From assembly GCA_004294385.1 (NCBI GenBank), contig REAP01000105.1, positions 1-33,928 on the forward strand: DNA of 33,928 nt. Direction: 5' to 3'. Within the stretch, counting starts at the first letter, position 1. Every line of letters begins with the position of its first letter. The DNA comes from Oscillatoriales cyanobacterium (GTDB lineage: Bacteria > Cyanobacteriota > Cyanobacteriia > Cyanobacteriales > Microcoleaceae). Below, piece after piece: positions 22,229 through 30,502 of the stretch. The position numbers and the translations under genes are program-made. The notes below the pieces were generated by a model that made no database searches, was not told where the DNA came from, and worked only from the letters and a program-made list of their open reading frames with translations.

Positions 22229-23410
22229 CTATTTCAACCCAGAATTAGGATAATTTCGCGGTTTATTTGTTTCAGCTTGTTTGTCGATCGCACTTTTGTA
22301 AGTATCCACCACATGATTCGGCATCACATCCCCATTTTGCGCCAAAAAAGCCCATTCTTCACCAACGTGGACATATTCAGTTTTAAAGAATACCGTAAAA
22401 GGTACAAGGGTAATGGCATCTGCCAAATTTACGACGCGATAGCTGTTGGGAACGACTCGATTGTGTTCCCTGGCAAAAATGCGATCGCCTACCCTAGGAC
22501 TAGCATAAGTGTACAACTGCACCTGCTTTCGCAATCGAGGGATATTGACTGCAATGTCGATCGCAGCCAAAGTCGCGATCGCAGCACCCAAACTGTGTCC
22601 CGATATGTAGCAAGGAACCGACGGATTTAGCTTTTTGGCAGCCTCAAGGGTTTGAGAGGAAATGTTGCTGTAGATCGCTGAAAAACCGGGATGAATAGTA
22701 CCATAGGACTGACTAGCAACCTTGCGATCGTTTGTGGCATAAACCGCATTAATATTAAGTACCCATTCAATTGTTCTCTGTGTACCACGAAAGACAATAA
22801 TATTATGATTTTTTGAACTCAGGACAAAACCAAAATAGACCGGAATTTTCTTTTTGATTTTAACTACTTCTTTAGCAGTATTTTCGATCGCTTTCTGAGC
22901 GTTACCTACATTGTCCCCGATCGGATCAGTTGCGCTATTTGGCGATGTTGGTGATTGAGTAATATCTACTTCAACTTTTTCTGAAATGTTTGCTTCTACT
23001 CCCTTGATTGCCGTAATTTGAGTATAGCCTTTGAACTTAGGTGTGTAAGCTGGTAGTGATTTAATATCACCCTTATAGCTAGGATCTATCTTGCCTTTGA
23101 GATACTGTTGTGTTGCTAGTTTGCTGCACTGAATCAGCAGTTTGGAAATCTCACGATTGTAGGGAATCGGCGGCGGAGATAGCTTGACAGAGGCTTGAAT
23201 TAGTCGCGCTTCATTAATTTTTTTGGCATCAGCTTCTAAGGTTTGTTGGAAAAACTTATCGGTGTCTCTTTCGTTGAGTAAGGCTAAAACTTGTTCGTTT
23301 TTTGCTTTTTGTCGCAAATATTCAGGTATTACCGTCGCTGCGGAAGCTGTGGCGAATCCTCCGAGTAATAATTGTCTGCGGGTAATTTTTAACCTAATAT
23401 AGTTTACCAT
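22229..23410 (-). CDS. Class 3 lipase family protein with Tat-like signal
   Basis: 393 residues. The N-terminus KITRRQLLLGGFATASAA has twin arginines before a hydrophobic stretch, consistent with Tat export. Class 3 lipase features: IIVFRGTQRTIEWVLNI near 208 (oxyanion region), nucleophile in YISGHSLGAAIATLAA near 270, YTYASPRVGDRIFA, Asp in RVVNLADAITLVPF near 330 and a C-terminal His in MPNHVVDTYKSAI near 369. Such enzymes cleave acylglycerols or galactolipids; the substrate here is unknown. Between residues 140 and 190 lies a Ser/Thr/Pro and Lys-rich segment of low complexity. The next gene on this strand lies 12 bp upstream, so both may share a transcript. Confidence 0.88.
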   Translation of the reverse strand: MVNYIRLKITRRQLLLGGFATASAATVIPEYLRQKAKNEQVLALLNERDTDKFFQQTLEADAKKINEARLIQASVKLSPPPIPYNREISKLLIQCSKLATQQYLKGKIDPSYKGDIKSLPAYTPKFKGYTQITAIKGVEANISEKVEVDITQSPTSPNSATDPIGDNVGNAQKAIENTAKEVVKIKKKIPVYFGFVLSSKNHNIIVFRGTQRTIEWVLNINAVYATNDRKVASQSYGTIHPGFSAIYSNISSQTLEAAKKLNPSVPCYISGHSLGAAIATLAAIDIAVNIPRLRKQVQLYTYASPRVGDRIFAREHNRVVPNSYRVVNLADAITLVPFTVFFKTEYVHVGEEWAFLAQNGDVMPNHVVDTYKSAIDKQAETNKPRNYPNSGLK

Positions 23411-23415
23411 AATTA

Positions 23416-23444
23416 AAAGATTTTAGATTTTAGATTTTAGATTA
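23416..23444. repeat. TTTTAGA heptamer tandem repeat forming the end of a gene
   Basis: Three to four ATTTTAG heptamers. Read on the minus strand they encode the final SNLKSKI and stop of the gene at 23423-23866. Same unit as upstream of dnaE. Confidence 0.85.
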
Positions 23445-23866
23445 GAAAATCGACTATTTTGAGAACCACTGACATAATAAAGATGCGTTGCTTGTCCAAT
23501 TCTCCAAGTGAGCGCAAACAGCGATAATGCCACAGCAAAACTACCAACAAACGGTACAAACAAACCCGTAACATACATTGAGATCCAAGCCATAAATGCT
23601 ATCCAAAAAGAGCCAAAACCACCGAAAAGATTACCTCCGATCGCCAACATATCTTGACCCTTGGGATAGCCCCATCTTGCCCCAATATCCCGCATCATTT
23701 TTAATAGCAACACACTCGCAGCCAATAGCGTCACCGTCAGAGTTCCTGGTAGTGGATTTAGCCCCAAAATTGCTGCTCCTATGGCATAATCGATAATCAA
23801 GTCACGGATTTCTTTGTTAATTTCAATCAGATGGGGTTTGGGGGCGATCGGCAAATTTTCAGACAT
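23423..23866 (-). CDS. Membrane protein of unknown function
   Basis: 147 residues. I do not recognise the family with certainty. Three or four hydrophobic segments: AIGAAILGLNPLPGTLTVTL, LAASVLLLKMM, GGFGSFWIAFMAWISMYVTG and FVPFVGSFAVALSLFALTW. A polar loop, RDIGARWGYPKGQDMLAIGG, looks conserved. No signal peptide; the N-terminus is cytoplasmic-like (MSENLPIAPKPHLIEINKE). The last seven codons are heptamer repeat sequence, so the natural C-terminus was probably replaced or extended by the repeat. It sits just upstream of the lipase gene on the same strand. Confidence 0.75.
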   Translation of the reverse strand: MSENLPIAPKPHLIEINKEIRDLIIDYAIGAAILGLNPLPGTLTVTLLAASVLLLKMMRDIGARWGYPKGQDMLAIGGNLFGGFGSFWIAFMAWISMYVTGLFVPFVGSFAVALSLFALTWRIGQATHLYYVSGSQNSRFSNLKSKI

Positions 23867-23890
23867 AATAATACTTAACCTCTATTCTAA

Positions 23891-23938
23891 CCATCCGTGA
23901 CATCCGTTAAATCCGTTAAAAAATCCGTTGCCGAACTG
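23891..23938 (-). repeat. AACGGATTT-type dispersed repeat, third copy
   Basis: The minus strand reads AGTTCGGCAACGGATTTTTT, then AACGGATTTAACGGATG, matching the two copies at 1771-1851. It lies between two minus-strand genes, upstream of the 147-residue membrane protein. Confidence 0.85.
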
Positions 23939-23952
23939 CCTTCTGCTATAAC

Positions 23953-25467
23953 TTAAATCCAAGATTGCAACCACATCCGAATTTTCCATTCAAGTTCCGA
24001 TAAAGGAAGTCCCAAATAAATAGGCATCCAGAAAGCAAAACCACCCAAAACTAGAAAAATTGCTGTTATTCCCATCCCTCGGAGGTGAGTTTGAGGACTG
24101 TGCAACCATCTTTCAACCCACCAAGCAAGTGCCAGGGTGGCGAACACAGAACATCCCATATAATGATACAAAAATACGCAACGAGTCACCTTTACCCAAG
24201 GCAATAAATTAGCCATCCAGTTAACTATTAAATAGAGTATCAGCCACATTTCAGTAGTCGGCGGAAACACAATCGGCTGGTGCTGTTCGAGTAGTGCCAC
24301 AGAAGCCTCGCTGCGGGTTTCTAGCCACACCCAAATCCGGTGTACTAAAATTCCGATTACTAAGATTAAAGCCAAGGTTGAGAGCCACCAGAGAGCCGGA
24401 TTTCCCATGGCGTGAACGTCAAAGATTGCCTTAGTTGCACCGGTTGGTAAAGATGGCAAAACTGGGTCTGGTGGTGCGTTGTTGGTAGCTGTTTTGTAGA
24501 AGTAGACGATCGGGCGAAGCATCAAAGGCCAACCGTACCAGGCGGAACAATAAGGATGCACATCTGGGCCGCTTTTAATCCGCTGGTGATAAGTCAAAAT
24601 TTCTGTTTGCATCTGCCAGAAATTGGGTGTTGGATTGAGTTGCAGGTGAGGAATCCAAGAGATGCTGTAAACTATAATAGGAATAATAGCTAAACTTAGC
24701 CCTACTTCTAAGAAGTTGAGTTTAGTCAATTTTTGTACGGGACTTTCCGCCGGAAGTAATTTTGATATTCCCTGGTTTTCAAATTCTAATTCTCCTCTAT
24801 TATTTTGAATTATGCGGACTATCCAAGCACAGATTAAAAGTAAATAAGTCCCGAATAGAAACCATAAACCGTTCCATTTGATGGCAGCAGAAGCACCAAA
24901 AAATATGCCTGCTAATATCAACCAAGTCCAGCGTTTTTTGCCTTGTGCTTCGACGGATTTCAGAATAAATAATTGACCTAATATTCCAAATAAAACCAGA
25001 TAAATGTTATTTAGGGCGTAGCGGGATTCGACCAGGAATAAACCATCACAGGCTGCGAATAAGGCAGCAAGAAAAGCATAACTGTGGCGTTTAACTAGCT
25101 GATAGGCTAATGCTCCCACGACTAGGGGAATAAAGGAGCCTGTGAGAGCGTTTAGCCAGCGGTAATCCCAAGGAGAAAGTTGGGAACCTGCCATAGTGTT
25201 GATGGCGGTTTTGCCGAAGGGAAGGTGAGTTCCGATCCAGATGCCGATCGCAATTATGTACTGACTCAGAGGCGGGTGGGCGTTGAAAAAGGGTGTTTTG
25301 GTGAGATAATCGTTGGCAAATTTAGCGTAGTAAACTTCGTCAAATACTAAAGTGTTAAATCGCTCTAGTTCCCAAAATCGGAGAGTTAAGGAAAAGAAGA
25401 ACACACCGAGCATTCCCAGGGGGAAAATCCAAGTTGATTTGTTGAATTGTGGTTTGTTCAATTTCAT
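23953..25467 (-). CDS. PMT-family (dolichyl-phosphate-mannose-protein mannosyltransferase-like) glycosyltransferase
   Basis: 504 residues, about ten to eleven membrane segments, GT39/PMT type. These enzymes transfer sugars from a lipid-phosphate carrier to Ser/Thr of exported proteins or to lipids. The catalytic first loop has Asp43-Glu44 in LVFDEVYYAKFANDYL, followed by FFNAHPPLSQYIIA. ESRYALNNIYLVLFG lies near 145, FFGASAAIKWNGLWFL near 190 and, at the C-terminal half, NLLPWVKVTRCVFLYHYMGC. Substrate is unknown. A transcript start would lie in 25468-25656, which also holds the acsF terminator. Confidence 0.9.
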   Translation of the reverse strand: MKLNKPQFNKSTWIFPLGMLGVFFFSLTLRFWELERFNTLVFDEVYYAKFANDYLTKTPFFNAHPPLSQYIIAIGIWIGTHLPFGKTAINTMAGSQLSPWDYRWLNALTGSFIPLVVGALAYQLVKRHSYAFLAALFAACDGLFLVESRYALNNIYLVLFGILGQLFILKSVEAQGKKRWTWLILAGIFFGASAAIKWNGLWFLFGTYLLLICAWIVRIIQNNRGELEFENQGISKLLPAESPVQKLTKLNFLEVGLSLAIIPIIVYSISWIPHLQLNPTPNFWQMQTEILTYHQRIKSGPDVHPYCSAWYGWPLMLRPIVYFYKTATNNAPPDPVLPSLPTGATKAIFDVHAMGNPALWWLSTLALILVIGILVHRIWVWLETRSEASVALLEQHQPIVFPPTTEMWLILYLIVNWMANLLPWVKVTRCVFLYHYMGCSVFATLALAWWVERWLHSPQTHLRGMGITAIFLVLGGFAFWMPIYLGLPLSELEWKIRMWLQSWI

Positions 25468-25597
25468 AAAATAGTAGAAAATAGTAGATGCTAGATTTTA
25501 GAGAGCTAATTTAAAAATACTGATGCACTTAATGTCAACTTAATCAGCCGTTGTCTGTTCTGTCAATACCTATTTATTTTGAGACTAACATTGTACC

Positions 25598-25631
25598 CAA
25601 AAAAAGCGGCTCTGCTTACCACAGAACCGCC
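25598..25631 (-). terminator. Rho-independent terminator of acsF
   Basis: On the minus strand, GCGGTTCTG and CAGAGCCGC form a 9-bp stem with one G-T pair and a 7-nt loop, followed by TTTTTTT. It begins 26 bp after the acsF stop. This is the clearest intrinsic terminator in the window. Confidence 0.85.
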
Positions 25632-25656
25632 ATAACAGAGGATCAAAAATCAAAAC

Positions 25657-26733
25657 TTAACGCACTGCACCTTCAACAGAAGGTGACTCGATGGTCTTCA
25701 TGAAGTAAAGCTTGATTAATTGCCAGCCATTGGACAAATACAGAGGCAATTTTTGGAACAATTGGAAGAACTTCGGAGTATTAGAAGCTACAATTGCTGT
25801 TAATTCCTGATTATTCTTGAGACAAACATCCAGGCGTTCATAAAACTCTGGATTGTTCACATCTAGCATGACTGGAAATACTCGACCAGCGGTTTCGTTG
25901 GTCTTTTTGATGACTTCGATGTCATACTCGCGAGCATCTAGTCCGAGCGATCGATAAAAACCACCACGTTGGATATCATTGAGATACATTGTGGCGAATA
26001 CCGACAGCAGGAAGAAGCGACACCAAAGTTTAGCGCGCCAATCGTTCAACATCTGAGGCTGAGCTCTCATCACCGCATCGAAGAAGTCTCCGTGACGGTT
26101 TTCGTCTTGACACCAATTTTCAAAGAATCGGAAAATTGGATAAATTTGGTGTTCAGGATGAGCTTTTAAGTGCTGATAAATCGTGATGTAGCGCCAATAA
26201 CCAATCTTTTCGGATAGGTAAGTAGCGTAGAAAATGAACTTGGGTTTAAAGAATGTGTAACTGCGGCTTTTGGTGAGGAAACCCAAATCGAGAGACAAAT
26301 CAAAGTCTGAAATTGCTTTGTTCAGGAAGCCTGCGTGACGGGCTTCATCCCGCGACATCAACAAGAAACCTTCGGCTAGGACTGGATTTTTTCCTTTGAG
26401 TCTGCGTCCCAATTCTTTGTAGAGTAAGAAACCAGAGAATTCAGCGGTGCAAGAGCGTTCGAGAAACTCAATGAACAAGCGACGCTTTTCGCCGTCGATG
26501 TGATCCCAAGATTGAGCGAACTCTTCATCCCGGACGAAGTGGTTTTTGTTGTAGTCAACGCGGAACTCTTGAATAATTGCTTCTAGTTCGGCTTCGTTGA
26601 TGGAGATGTCCATTTTGGCCATCTCGTCAAAGTCGGTTGTGTAAAATCTCGGAGTGAGAATAGTTTCTTTGGCTGGGACTTTTGCTTCCTGCTGAGTTTC
26701 TTCAAAAGTGGGTTTTCTGAGGGAATTTACCAT
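25657..26733 (-). CDS. acsF: Aerobic Mg-protoporphyrin IX monomethyl ester cyclase
   Basis: 358 residues, the standard length. AcsF is the diiron oxygenase that forms the fifth (isocyclic) ring of chlorophyll, working at the membrane with O2 and reductant. The ferritin-like four-helix core carries carboxylate/His ligands: FLERSCTAEFSGFLLYKELG near 98, LLMSRDEARHAGFL near 130 (EARH), and FENWCQDENRHGDFFDAVM near 218 (ENRH). N-terminal LTPRFYTTDFDEMAKMDI is typical. The gene has its own terminator and appears monocistronic. Its 5' flank is occupied 21 bp upstream by what looks like the end of a transposable element, so its promoter lies in or beyond that relic. Confidence 0.97.
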   Translation of the reverse strand: MVNSLRKPTFEETQQEAKVPAKETILTPRFYTTDFDEMAKMDISINEAELEAIIQEFRVDYNKNHFVRDEEFAQSWDHIDGEKRRLFIEFLERSCTAEFSGFLLYKELGRRLKGKNPVLAEGFLLMSRDEARHAGFLNKAISDFDLSLDLGFLTKSRSYTFFKPKFIFYATYLSEKIGYWRYITIYQHLKAHPEHQIYPIFRFFENWCQDENRHGDFFDAVMRAQPQMLNDWRAKLWCRFFLLSVFATMYLNDIQRGGFYRSLGLDAREYDIEVIKKTNETAGRVFPVMLDVNNPEFYERLDVCLKNNQELTAIVASNTPKFFQLFQKLPLYLSNGWQLIKLYFMKTIESPSVEGAVR

Positions 26734-26753
26734 ATTTTTATTGGATTTCTGCT

Positions 26754-26930
26754 TTTGACACTCCTCGGCCTGAAGGCACGAGGATTCTTAAGACATTTCA
26801 GTCTTAATATCCCTATTGCTAGGGTTCCCAGGCTGACTACGTTTGCACTTTACGTGCGTAATCATGTCTCCTCTGTGAATGTTTTGGGCGTAGACTTCCC
26901 CCCAGTCCGGGGGTAGGTTTTTAAATCTTG
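26754..26930 (-). mobile_element. Probable relic of an IS200/IS605-type tnpB element end
   Basis: Read on the minus strand, this ends in GAATCCTCGTGCCTTCAGG and then CCGAGGAGTGTCAA, the imperfect hairpin plus GTGTCAA that marks the right end of many cyanobacterial tnpB elements. Preceding it are hairpins AAGAC/GTCTT (26790-26805), CCCT/AGGG (26811-26824), CACGTAAAGTG (about 26848-26860) and CCCCCAGTCCGGGGG (26899-26913). No tnpB or tnpA frame remains. In active elements this part encodes the omega (guide-scaffold) RNA. The family call is from memory of such ends, so confidence is moderate. Confidence 0.5.
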
Positions 26931-26937
26931 TCTGATC

Positions 26938-26976
26938 GCGATCGTATACCGTAGGCTTGCCCAGGCATACGATCGC
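26938..26976. repeat. Inverted repeat GCGATCGTAT / ATACGATCGC
   Basis: Ten-base perfect arms (26938-26947 and 26967-26976) around a 19-nt centre. Part of a 360-bp gene-free interval between the element relic and rpmF. Confidence 0.6.
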
Positions 26977-27105
26977 GCGCTCCCGGTGGAATCAAGGGAG
27001 ACAAAGCTGTTGTAATTTCCACGCTATCTAGTGTACCAACCTCTCGACCCTGGGAATATGTTGCTGGCATTAAGAATTGCTACAGTGAATTACTCACTCG
27101 AAATT

Positions 27106-27161
27106 GGGCATTGGCCAAAGAGGGCATTGGCCAAAGAGGGCATTGGCCAAAGAGGGCATTG
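27106..27161. repeat. 16-bp tandem repeat, three and a half copies
   Basis: GGGCATTGGCCAAAGA is repeated exactly at 27106, 27122 and 27138, with a final GGGCATTG at 27154. It lies about 140 bp upstream of rpmF. The unit contains TTGGCCAA, an 8-bp palindrome. Confidence 0.95.
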
Positions 27162-27296
27162 TTTCTTGCTTCTTGCTTATGGAAAAGTTATGGAAGGAAA
27201 TGCTGAAAACAGGTTGCGGTCGATCGCGTGTCGCGATGATGGGCACAATCGGCTAGAATGTTTGTTTGTCTATATCAGCAGCAAGTATTTACAGTC

Positions 27297-27470
27297 ATGG
27301 CAGTCCCCAAGAAGAAAACCTCAAAATCCAAGAAGAATATGCGTAAGGCAACTTGGAAGCGCAAAGCTGTAGTGGCAGCTCAGAAAGCTTTGTCCCTGGG
27401 CAAATCCGTTCTGACTGGGCGTTCCAACAGCTTTGTGTATCCCGGTAATGAAGAAGAAGAGGAAGAATAA
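27297..27470 (+). CDS. rpmF: 50S ribosomal protein L32
   Basis: 57 residues. The family start AVPKKKTSKSKKNMRKATWK follows ATG 27297 directly, which rules out the longer frame starting at 27258. Basic throughout, then SLGKSVLTGRSNSFVYPG and an acidic tail of seven Glu, typical of cyanobacterial and plastid L32, which lack the zinc-binding cysteines of other bacterial forms. Monocistronic here, followed by a strong hairpin. Confidence 0.97.
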   Translation: MAVPKKKTSKSKKNMRKATWKRKAVVAAQKALSLGKSVLTGRSNSFVYPGNEEEEEE

Positions 27471-27483
27471 ATCGCCGAAAACT

Positions 27484-27507
27484 GGGCATTGGGCGAACCC
27501 GATGCCC
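27484..27507. terminator. Hairpin between convergent rpmF and queA
   Basis: GGGCATTGGG and CCCGATGCCC form a 10-bp stem with one G-T pair and a CGAA tetraloop. There is no long T run on either side, but its position 13 bp after rpmF and 16 bp after queA suggests a shared terminator. Confidence 0.55.
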
Positions 27508-27523
27508 TATCAGTCAATATCAG

Positions 27524-28684
27524 TTAATCACTTTTTGCTTCGGGCAAAATCAGCATGGCATCGCCAAAGGAATAAAAGCGGTACTGATGGGCGATCGCCT
27601 CTTGATACAAATCTAGCATCCGCGATCGACCAATCATCGCACTAAGCATCATCAGCAAAGTAGAGCGGGGTAAGTGAAAATTGGTAATCATCCCATCTAC
27701 AACCCGCCATTTGTAGCCCGGATAAATAAACAAATTTGTCTGGCCGGAAAATGGTTGCAAGGGAGAATCACCCATTGGGGTTTCTGTGGCCGCCGCAGCC
27801 CCCTCTAAAGCTCGTACTGCTGTGGTACCCACAGCAATAATCCGCCCGCCTCTGGCTTTAGTTTCGCGGATTTTTTCGACGGTGGCGGGGGATACTTCAA
27901 GCCATTCTCCGTGCATTTTGTGAGTCGTCACGTCTTCCACCTCCACGGGGCGAAAAGTTCCTACCCCAACGTGGAGGGTGACAAAAGCGGTTTCGATTCC
28001 CCGCTGCTGTAAGCGGCTGAACAAGTCTTGGGTAAAGTGTAGACCGGCAGTTGGTGCTGCGATCGCCCCTAGTCGAGCGGCATAAATAGTCTGATACTGT
28101 TCCGGCGCAGCTTGAGAATTATCAATGTATGGTGGCAGCGGTACATGGCCGTATTCGTCCAAAAACGGTATTAGAGACGTCTCTGTCGGCAGATCAAACT
28201 CCAACAACCGCCCTCCTGTTGCGTCATCCCTGGCGACAACTGTCGCAGTCAGGCGATGATGATCGGGTACTGTGGCTACACGGCCTTGGGGAATGCAGCA
28301 GCAAGGGCCTGCGACTTCCTCATGACAATCTGGGGCGATCGGATCGAACTCAATTTTTGCTCCCAACTTCAAGCGTTTTCCGGGCTTAACCAAAGCTAGC
28401 CAGCAGTTGTGCTGTCGTTCTTCCATTAACAATATCTCTACAGCCGGGCCATTGGGTTTGTGCCCGAAAAGCCTAGCTGGGAGGACGCGGGTATTGTTCA
28501 ATACCAGCAAGTCTCCAGGTTGCAGCAAATCTGGCAAATCGTGGAAAATTTTTTGTTTTTGGGTACTGGGAGAATCTACAACCAGCAAGCGGGAACTGTC
28601 CCTGGGCACTACGGGATTTTGGGCAATGCGATCGGGCGGAAGTTCGTAGTCATAACCGTCCAAAGACCAGTCTATCTCTGTCAT
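27524..28684 (-). CDS. queA: S-adenosylmethionine:tRNA ribosyltransferase-isomerase
   Basis: 386 residues. QueA adds the epoxycyclopentanediol from SAM to preQ1 in tRNA anticodons, the penultimate step of queuosine synthesis. Family blocks: YDYELPPDRIAQNPVVPRDS at the N-terminus, LLVLNNTRVLPARLFG near 55, YQTIYAARLGAIAAPTAGLHFT near 196, VTLHVGVGTFRPV near 237, GRIIAVGTTAVRALE near 278, and LFIYPGYKWRVVDGMITNFH near 315 followed by LPRSTLLMMLSA. Full length. A segment near 108-135 (DPIAPDCHEEVAGPCCCIPQG) is longer than in many relatives and carries four cysteines. Confidence 0.96.
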   Translation of the reverse strand: MTEIDWSLDGYDYELPPDRIAQNPVVPRDSSRLLVVDSPSTQKQKIFHDLPDLLQPGDLLVLNNTRVLPARLFGHKPNGPAVEILLMEERQHNCWLALVKPGKRLKLGAKIEFDPIAPDCHEEVAGPCCCIPQGRVATVPDHHRLTATVVARDDATGGRLLEFDLPTETSLIPFLDEYGHVPLPPYIDNSQAAPEQYQTIYAARLGAIAAPTAGLHFTQDLFSRLQQRGIETAFVTLHVGVGTFRPVEVEDVTTHKMHGEWLEVSPATVEKIRETKARGGRIIAVGTTAVRALEGAAAATETPMGDSPLQPFSGQTNLFIYPGYKWRVVDGMITNFHLPRSTLLMMLSAMIGRSRMLDLYQEAIAHQYRFYSFGDAMLILPEAKSD

Positions 28685-28830
28685 CTCGTAAAATTCCTGT
28701 CAAAAATCTGTCAAGTAGGTAACAAATTGGGTAGAAACCCCCATCCAAAGTCGGGTGCTTTTCCCCTTGTGGTGGCGGGTATAGTCCGCGAGGATAGAGA
28801 TGTAGCATCAGCTTTGCTCAAAGGAACGTT

Positions 28831-29220
28831 ATGGAATACCTCTACTACATCGCCAATACTAGCCTTACTCTGAGAGTCGTGGATTACCTACGCACGGCTC
28901 ATCATCTTCCCTTGCAATTTATCACTGTTATTCACCAAATTGAGGGCTGGGTGGTAAAGGTGAAAATGAGCCAATACTTAACTCCTGGAATGCACGGGGA
29001 TTTTCGGGCGTTTATGAATGAACTTGGGATTCCCTACGATCCTGAAATTAGGCTCCAAATGGCACTTTGGAGTTTGGAAACCGGACAGTCACCACTCAGT
29101 GTGATGCGCCGCTACCAGGTGGCGGTGGTTTGTCACGGAAGTCCCGATCGTAGAGAAATTGAAGCGTTTCGCCACCAATTTGTCAAGGGTCTGGGATATT
29201 GTCCAGAAACTCTGGCCTAA
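28831..29220 (+). CDS. Conserved-looking hypothetical protein
   Basis: 129 residues, no signal peptide or membrane segment, family not recognised. ATG 28831 has AAAGGA upstream. The first half is strand-rich (EYLYYIANTSLTLRVVDYLR, PLQFITVIHQIEGWVVKVKM), the second helical (FRAFMNELGIPYDPEIRLQM, ALWSLETGQSPLSVMRRYQV). It is divergent from queA, with 146 bp between the two starts. I see no motif that suggests an enzyme. Confidence 0.7.
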   Translation: MEYLYYIANTSLTLRVVDYLRTAHHLPLQFITVIHQIEGWVVKVKMSQYLTPGMHGDFRAFMNELGIPYDPEIRLQMALWSLETGQSPLSVMRRYQVAVVCHGSPDRREIEAFRHQFVKGLGYCPETLA

Positions 29221-29327
29221 GTTGATTGGCGAAGAAATTGGCTGCGATCGCGATCGCCACAGCTTCAGCAATTCCATACTCTAACATCTATAATCTAACA
29301 TCTACAATCTCAAATCGGGTGACATTT

Positions 29328-29975
29328 CTAATTGCTGAAAGCCGATCGAATATATTGTTGCAAAGTAAAGCGGTTGCTGTCTGTAAGTGAGACTTGAGAG
29401 TTCGCAGCCGTTGATGGTAATATTTTATGATTCTTTTTCCCGATCGGTTCGCACCTCACAAGGGCAACATCAAAGCGACAAGAATGATTGACTAAATCTG
29501 GATGATTGCTTAAAAATATCTCGGCTGTTTGCCAAAGTTTTGCTTGTTTTGCCACAGTAACAGCTAACATTCCATCTGCATCCCAATTTCCCCGACGGCG
29601 AGTTTTGACTTCTACAAAGACTAAAGTCGGGAATGGGGAATTGGGAATGGGCAATGGGGAATCGGGAATTGGGAATTGGGCATTGGGAATGGGGAATTGG
29701 GAATTGGGAATCGGGAATTGGGAATCTTGATGAGTTTCCTTGATTTGGCAGTCTTCATCTGTTCCTAGTGCGATGATATCAATTTCTCCCCAGCGACAGT
29801 GCCATTGCCGGTGCAAGATTTCCCAGCCTTGTTTCTGCAACCACTCGGCGACTAAGTTTTCTCCTAAAGTCCCAATGTCGCGAGAGTTGGGAGATGGGGG
29901 GGAATTGGAGTCATTAGATACGACCAGGCGATCGCGCTTTCTGCTAAAATTCAACTCTGAACTGTCACCGCTCAT
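29328..29975 (-). CDS. yraN: YraN/UPF0102 endonuclease-like protein with in-frame heptamer repeat
   Basis: 215 residues, longer than the usual 120-150. YraN proteins have an archaeal-Holliday-junction-resolvase-like PD-(D/E)XK fold. Here: RDIGTLGENLVAEWLQKQGW (32-51), HCRWGEIDIIAL with Glu64 and Asp66, and VFVEVKTRR with Glu122 and Lys124. Residues 84-117, between the two catalytic strands, are a low-complexity run of QFPIPNS-type heptapeptides encoded by GGGAATT-like DNA heptamers. The N-terminal 30 residues are also extra; no internal start codon fits better. ATG 29975 lies only 14 bp from the start of the divergent pentapeptide gene. Confidence 0.88.
   Translation of the reverse strand: MSGDSSELNFSRKRDRLVVSNDSNSPPSPNSRDIGTLGENLVAEWLQKQGWEILHRQWHCRWGEIDIIALGTDEDCQIKETHQDSQFPIPNSQFPIPNAQFPIPDSPLPIPNSPFPTLVFVEVKTRRRGNWDADGMLAVTVAKQAKLWQTAEIFLSNHPDLVNHSCRFDVALVRCEPIGKKNHKILPSTAANSQVSLTDSNRFTLQQYIRSAFSN
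29625..29726. repeat. GGGAATT/GGGAATG heptamer array inside yraN
   Basis: About 14 degenerate 7-bp units on the plus strand (GGGAATG, GGGAATT, GGGCAAT, GGGAATC). Three units make 21 bp, seven codons, so the minus frame reads heptapeptides of the NSQFPIP kind without a stop. Confidence 0.95.
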
Positions 29976-29989
29976 TAGCTCTAACTCTT

Positions 29990-30502
29990 ATGAATTCTCG
30001 AATTCGCCAACATATTTATACCTTCTTGCTGAGCTTTGTTATTCTAGCAGTATTTGTCACTGGTGCGATCGGTATTAATCCCGCACCAGCTTTCGCCTTG
30101 GATCACGACAAAGAAATCCTAATTGGCGCTGACTTTAGTGGACGAGCTCTGAATGACGACAGCTTTAACAAAGCTAATCTTCGCAACAGCAATTTTAGCA
30201 ATGCAGATTTGCAAGGCGTCAGCTTATTTGGTGCCAACATGGAAGAAGCAAATTTTGAAGGTGCTAATCTCACCGGTGCTACCTTAGATTTGGCTCGCAT
30301 GATGAAAGCAAATTTAACGAATGCTATCCTGGAAGGAGCTTTCGCTTACAATACCAGGCTGGAAGGAGCTATCATTGATGGCGCTGACTTTACTGAGACA
30401 CTGCTGCGAGATGATATGTTGGTAAAACTTTGTAAAGTCGCAAAAGGAACTAATCCAGTGACAGGTAGAGATACTCGCGAAACTCTGTTTTGTGATTATT
30501 AA
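29990..30502 (+). CDS. Lumenal pentapeptide-repeat protein of the Rfr32 type
   Basis: 170 residues. Signal peptide to about residue 36 (FLLSFVILAVFVTGAIGI, then PAPAFA), next LDHDKEILIGADFSGRALND and about 18 pentapeptide units (A(D/N)LxX), forming a right-handed quadrilateral beta-helix. The C-terminus LVKLCKVAKGTNPVTGRDTR and ETLFCDY holds two cysteines, as in Rfr32 of Cyanothece and plant lumenal TL17/TL20.3, where they bridge two helices. Function unknown. The start is 14 bp from that of divergent yraN. Confidence 0.9.
   Translation: MNSRIRQHIYTFLLSFVILAVFVTGAIGINPAPAFALDHDKEILIGADFSGRALNDDSFNKANLRNSNFSNADLQGVSLFGANMEEANFEGANLTGATLDLARMMKANLTNAILEGAFAYNTRLEGAIIDGADFTETLLRDDMLVKLCKVAKGTNPVTGRDTRETLFCDY

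Noticed and set aside
26754..27290. CRISPR array, riboswitch or tRNA upstream of acsF and rpmF
   Set aside because: The 16-bp repeats at 27106 have no spacers, and I saw no cloverleaf or known riboswitch core. The hairpins fit an element end better.
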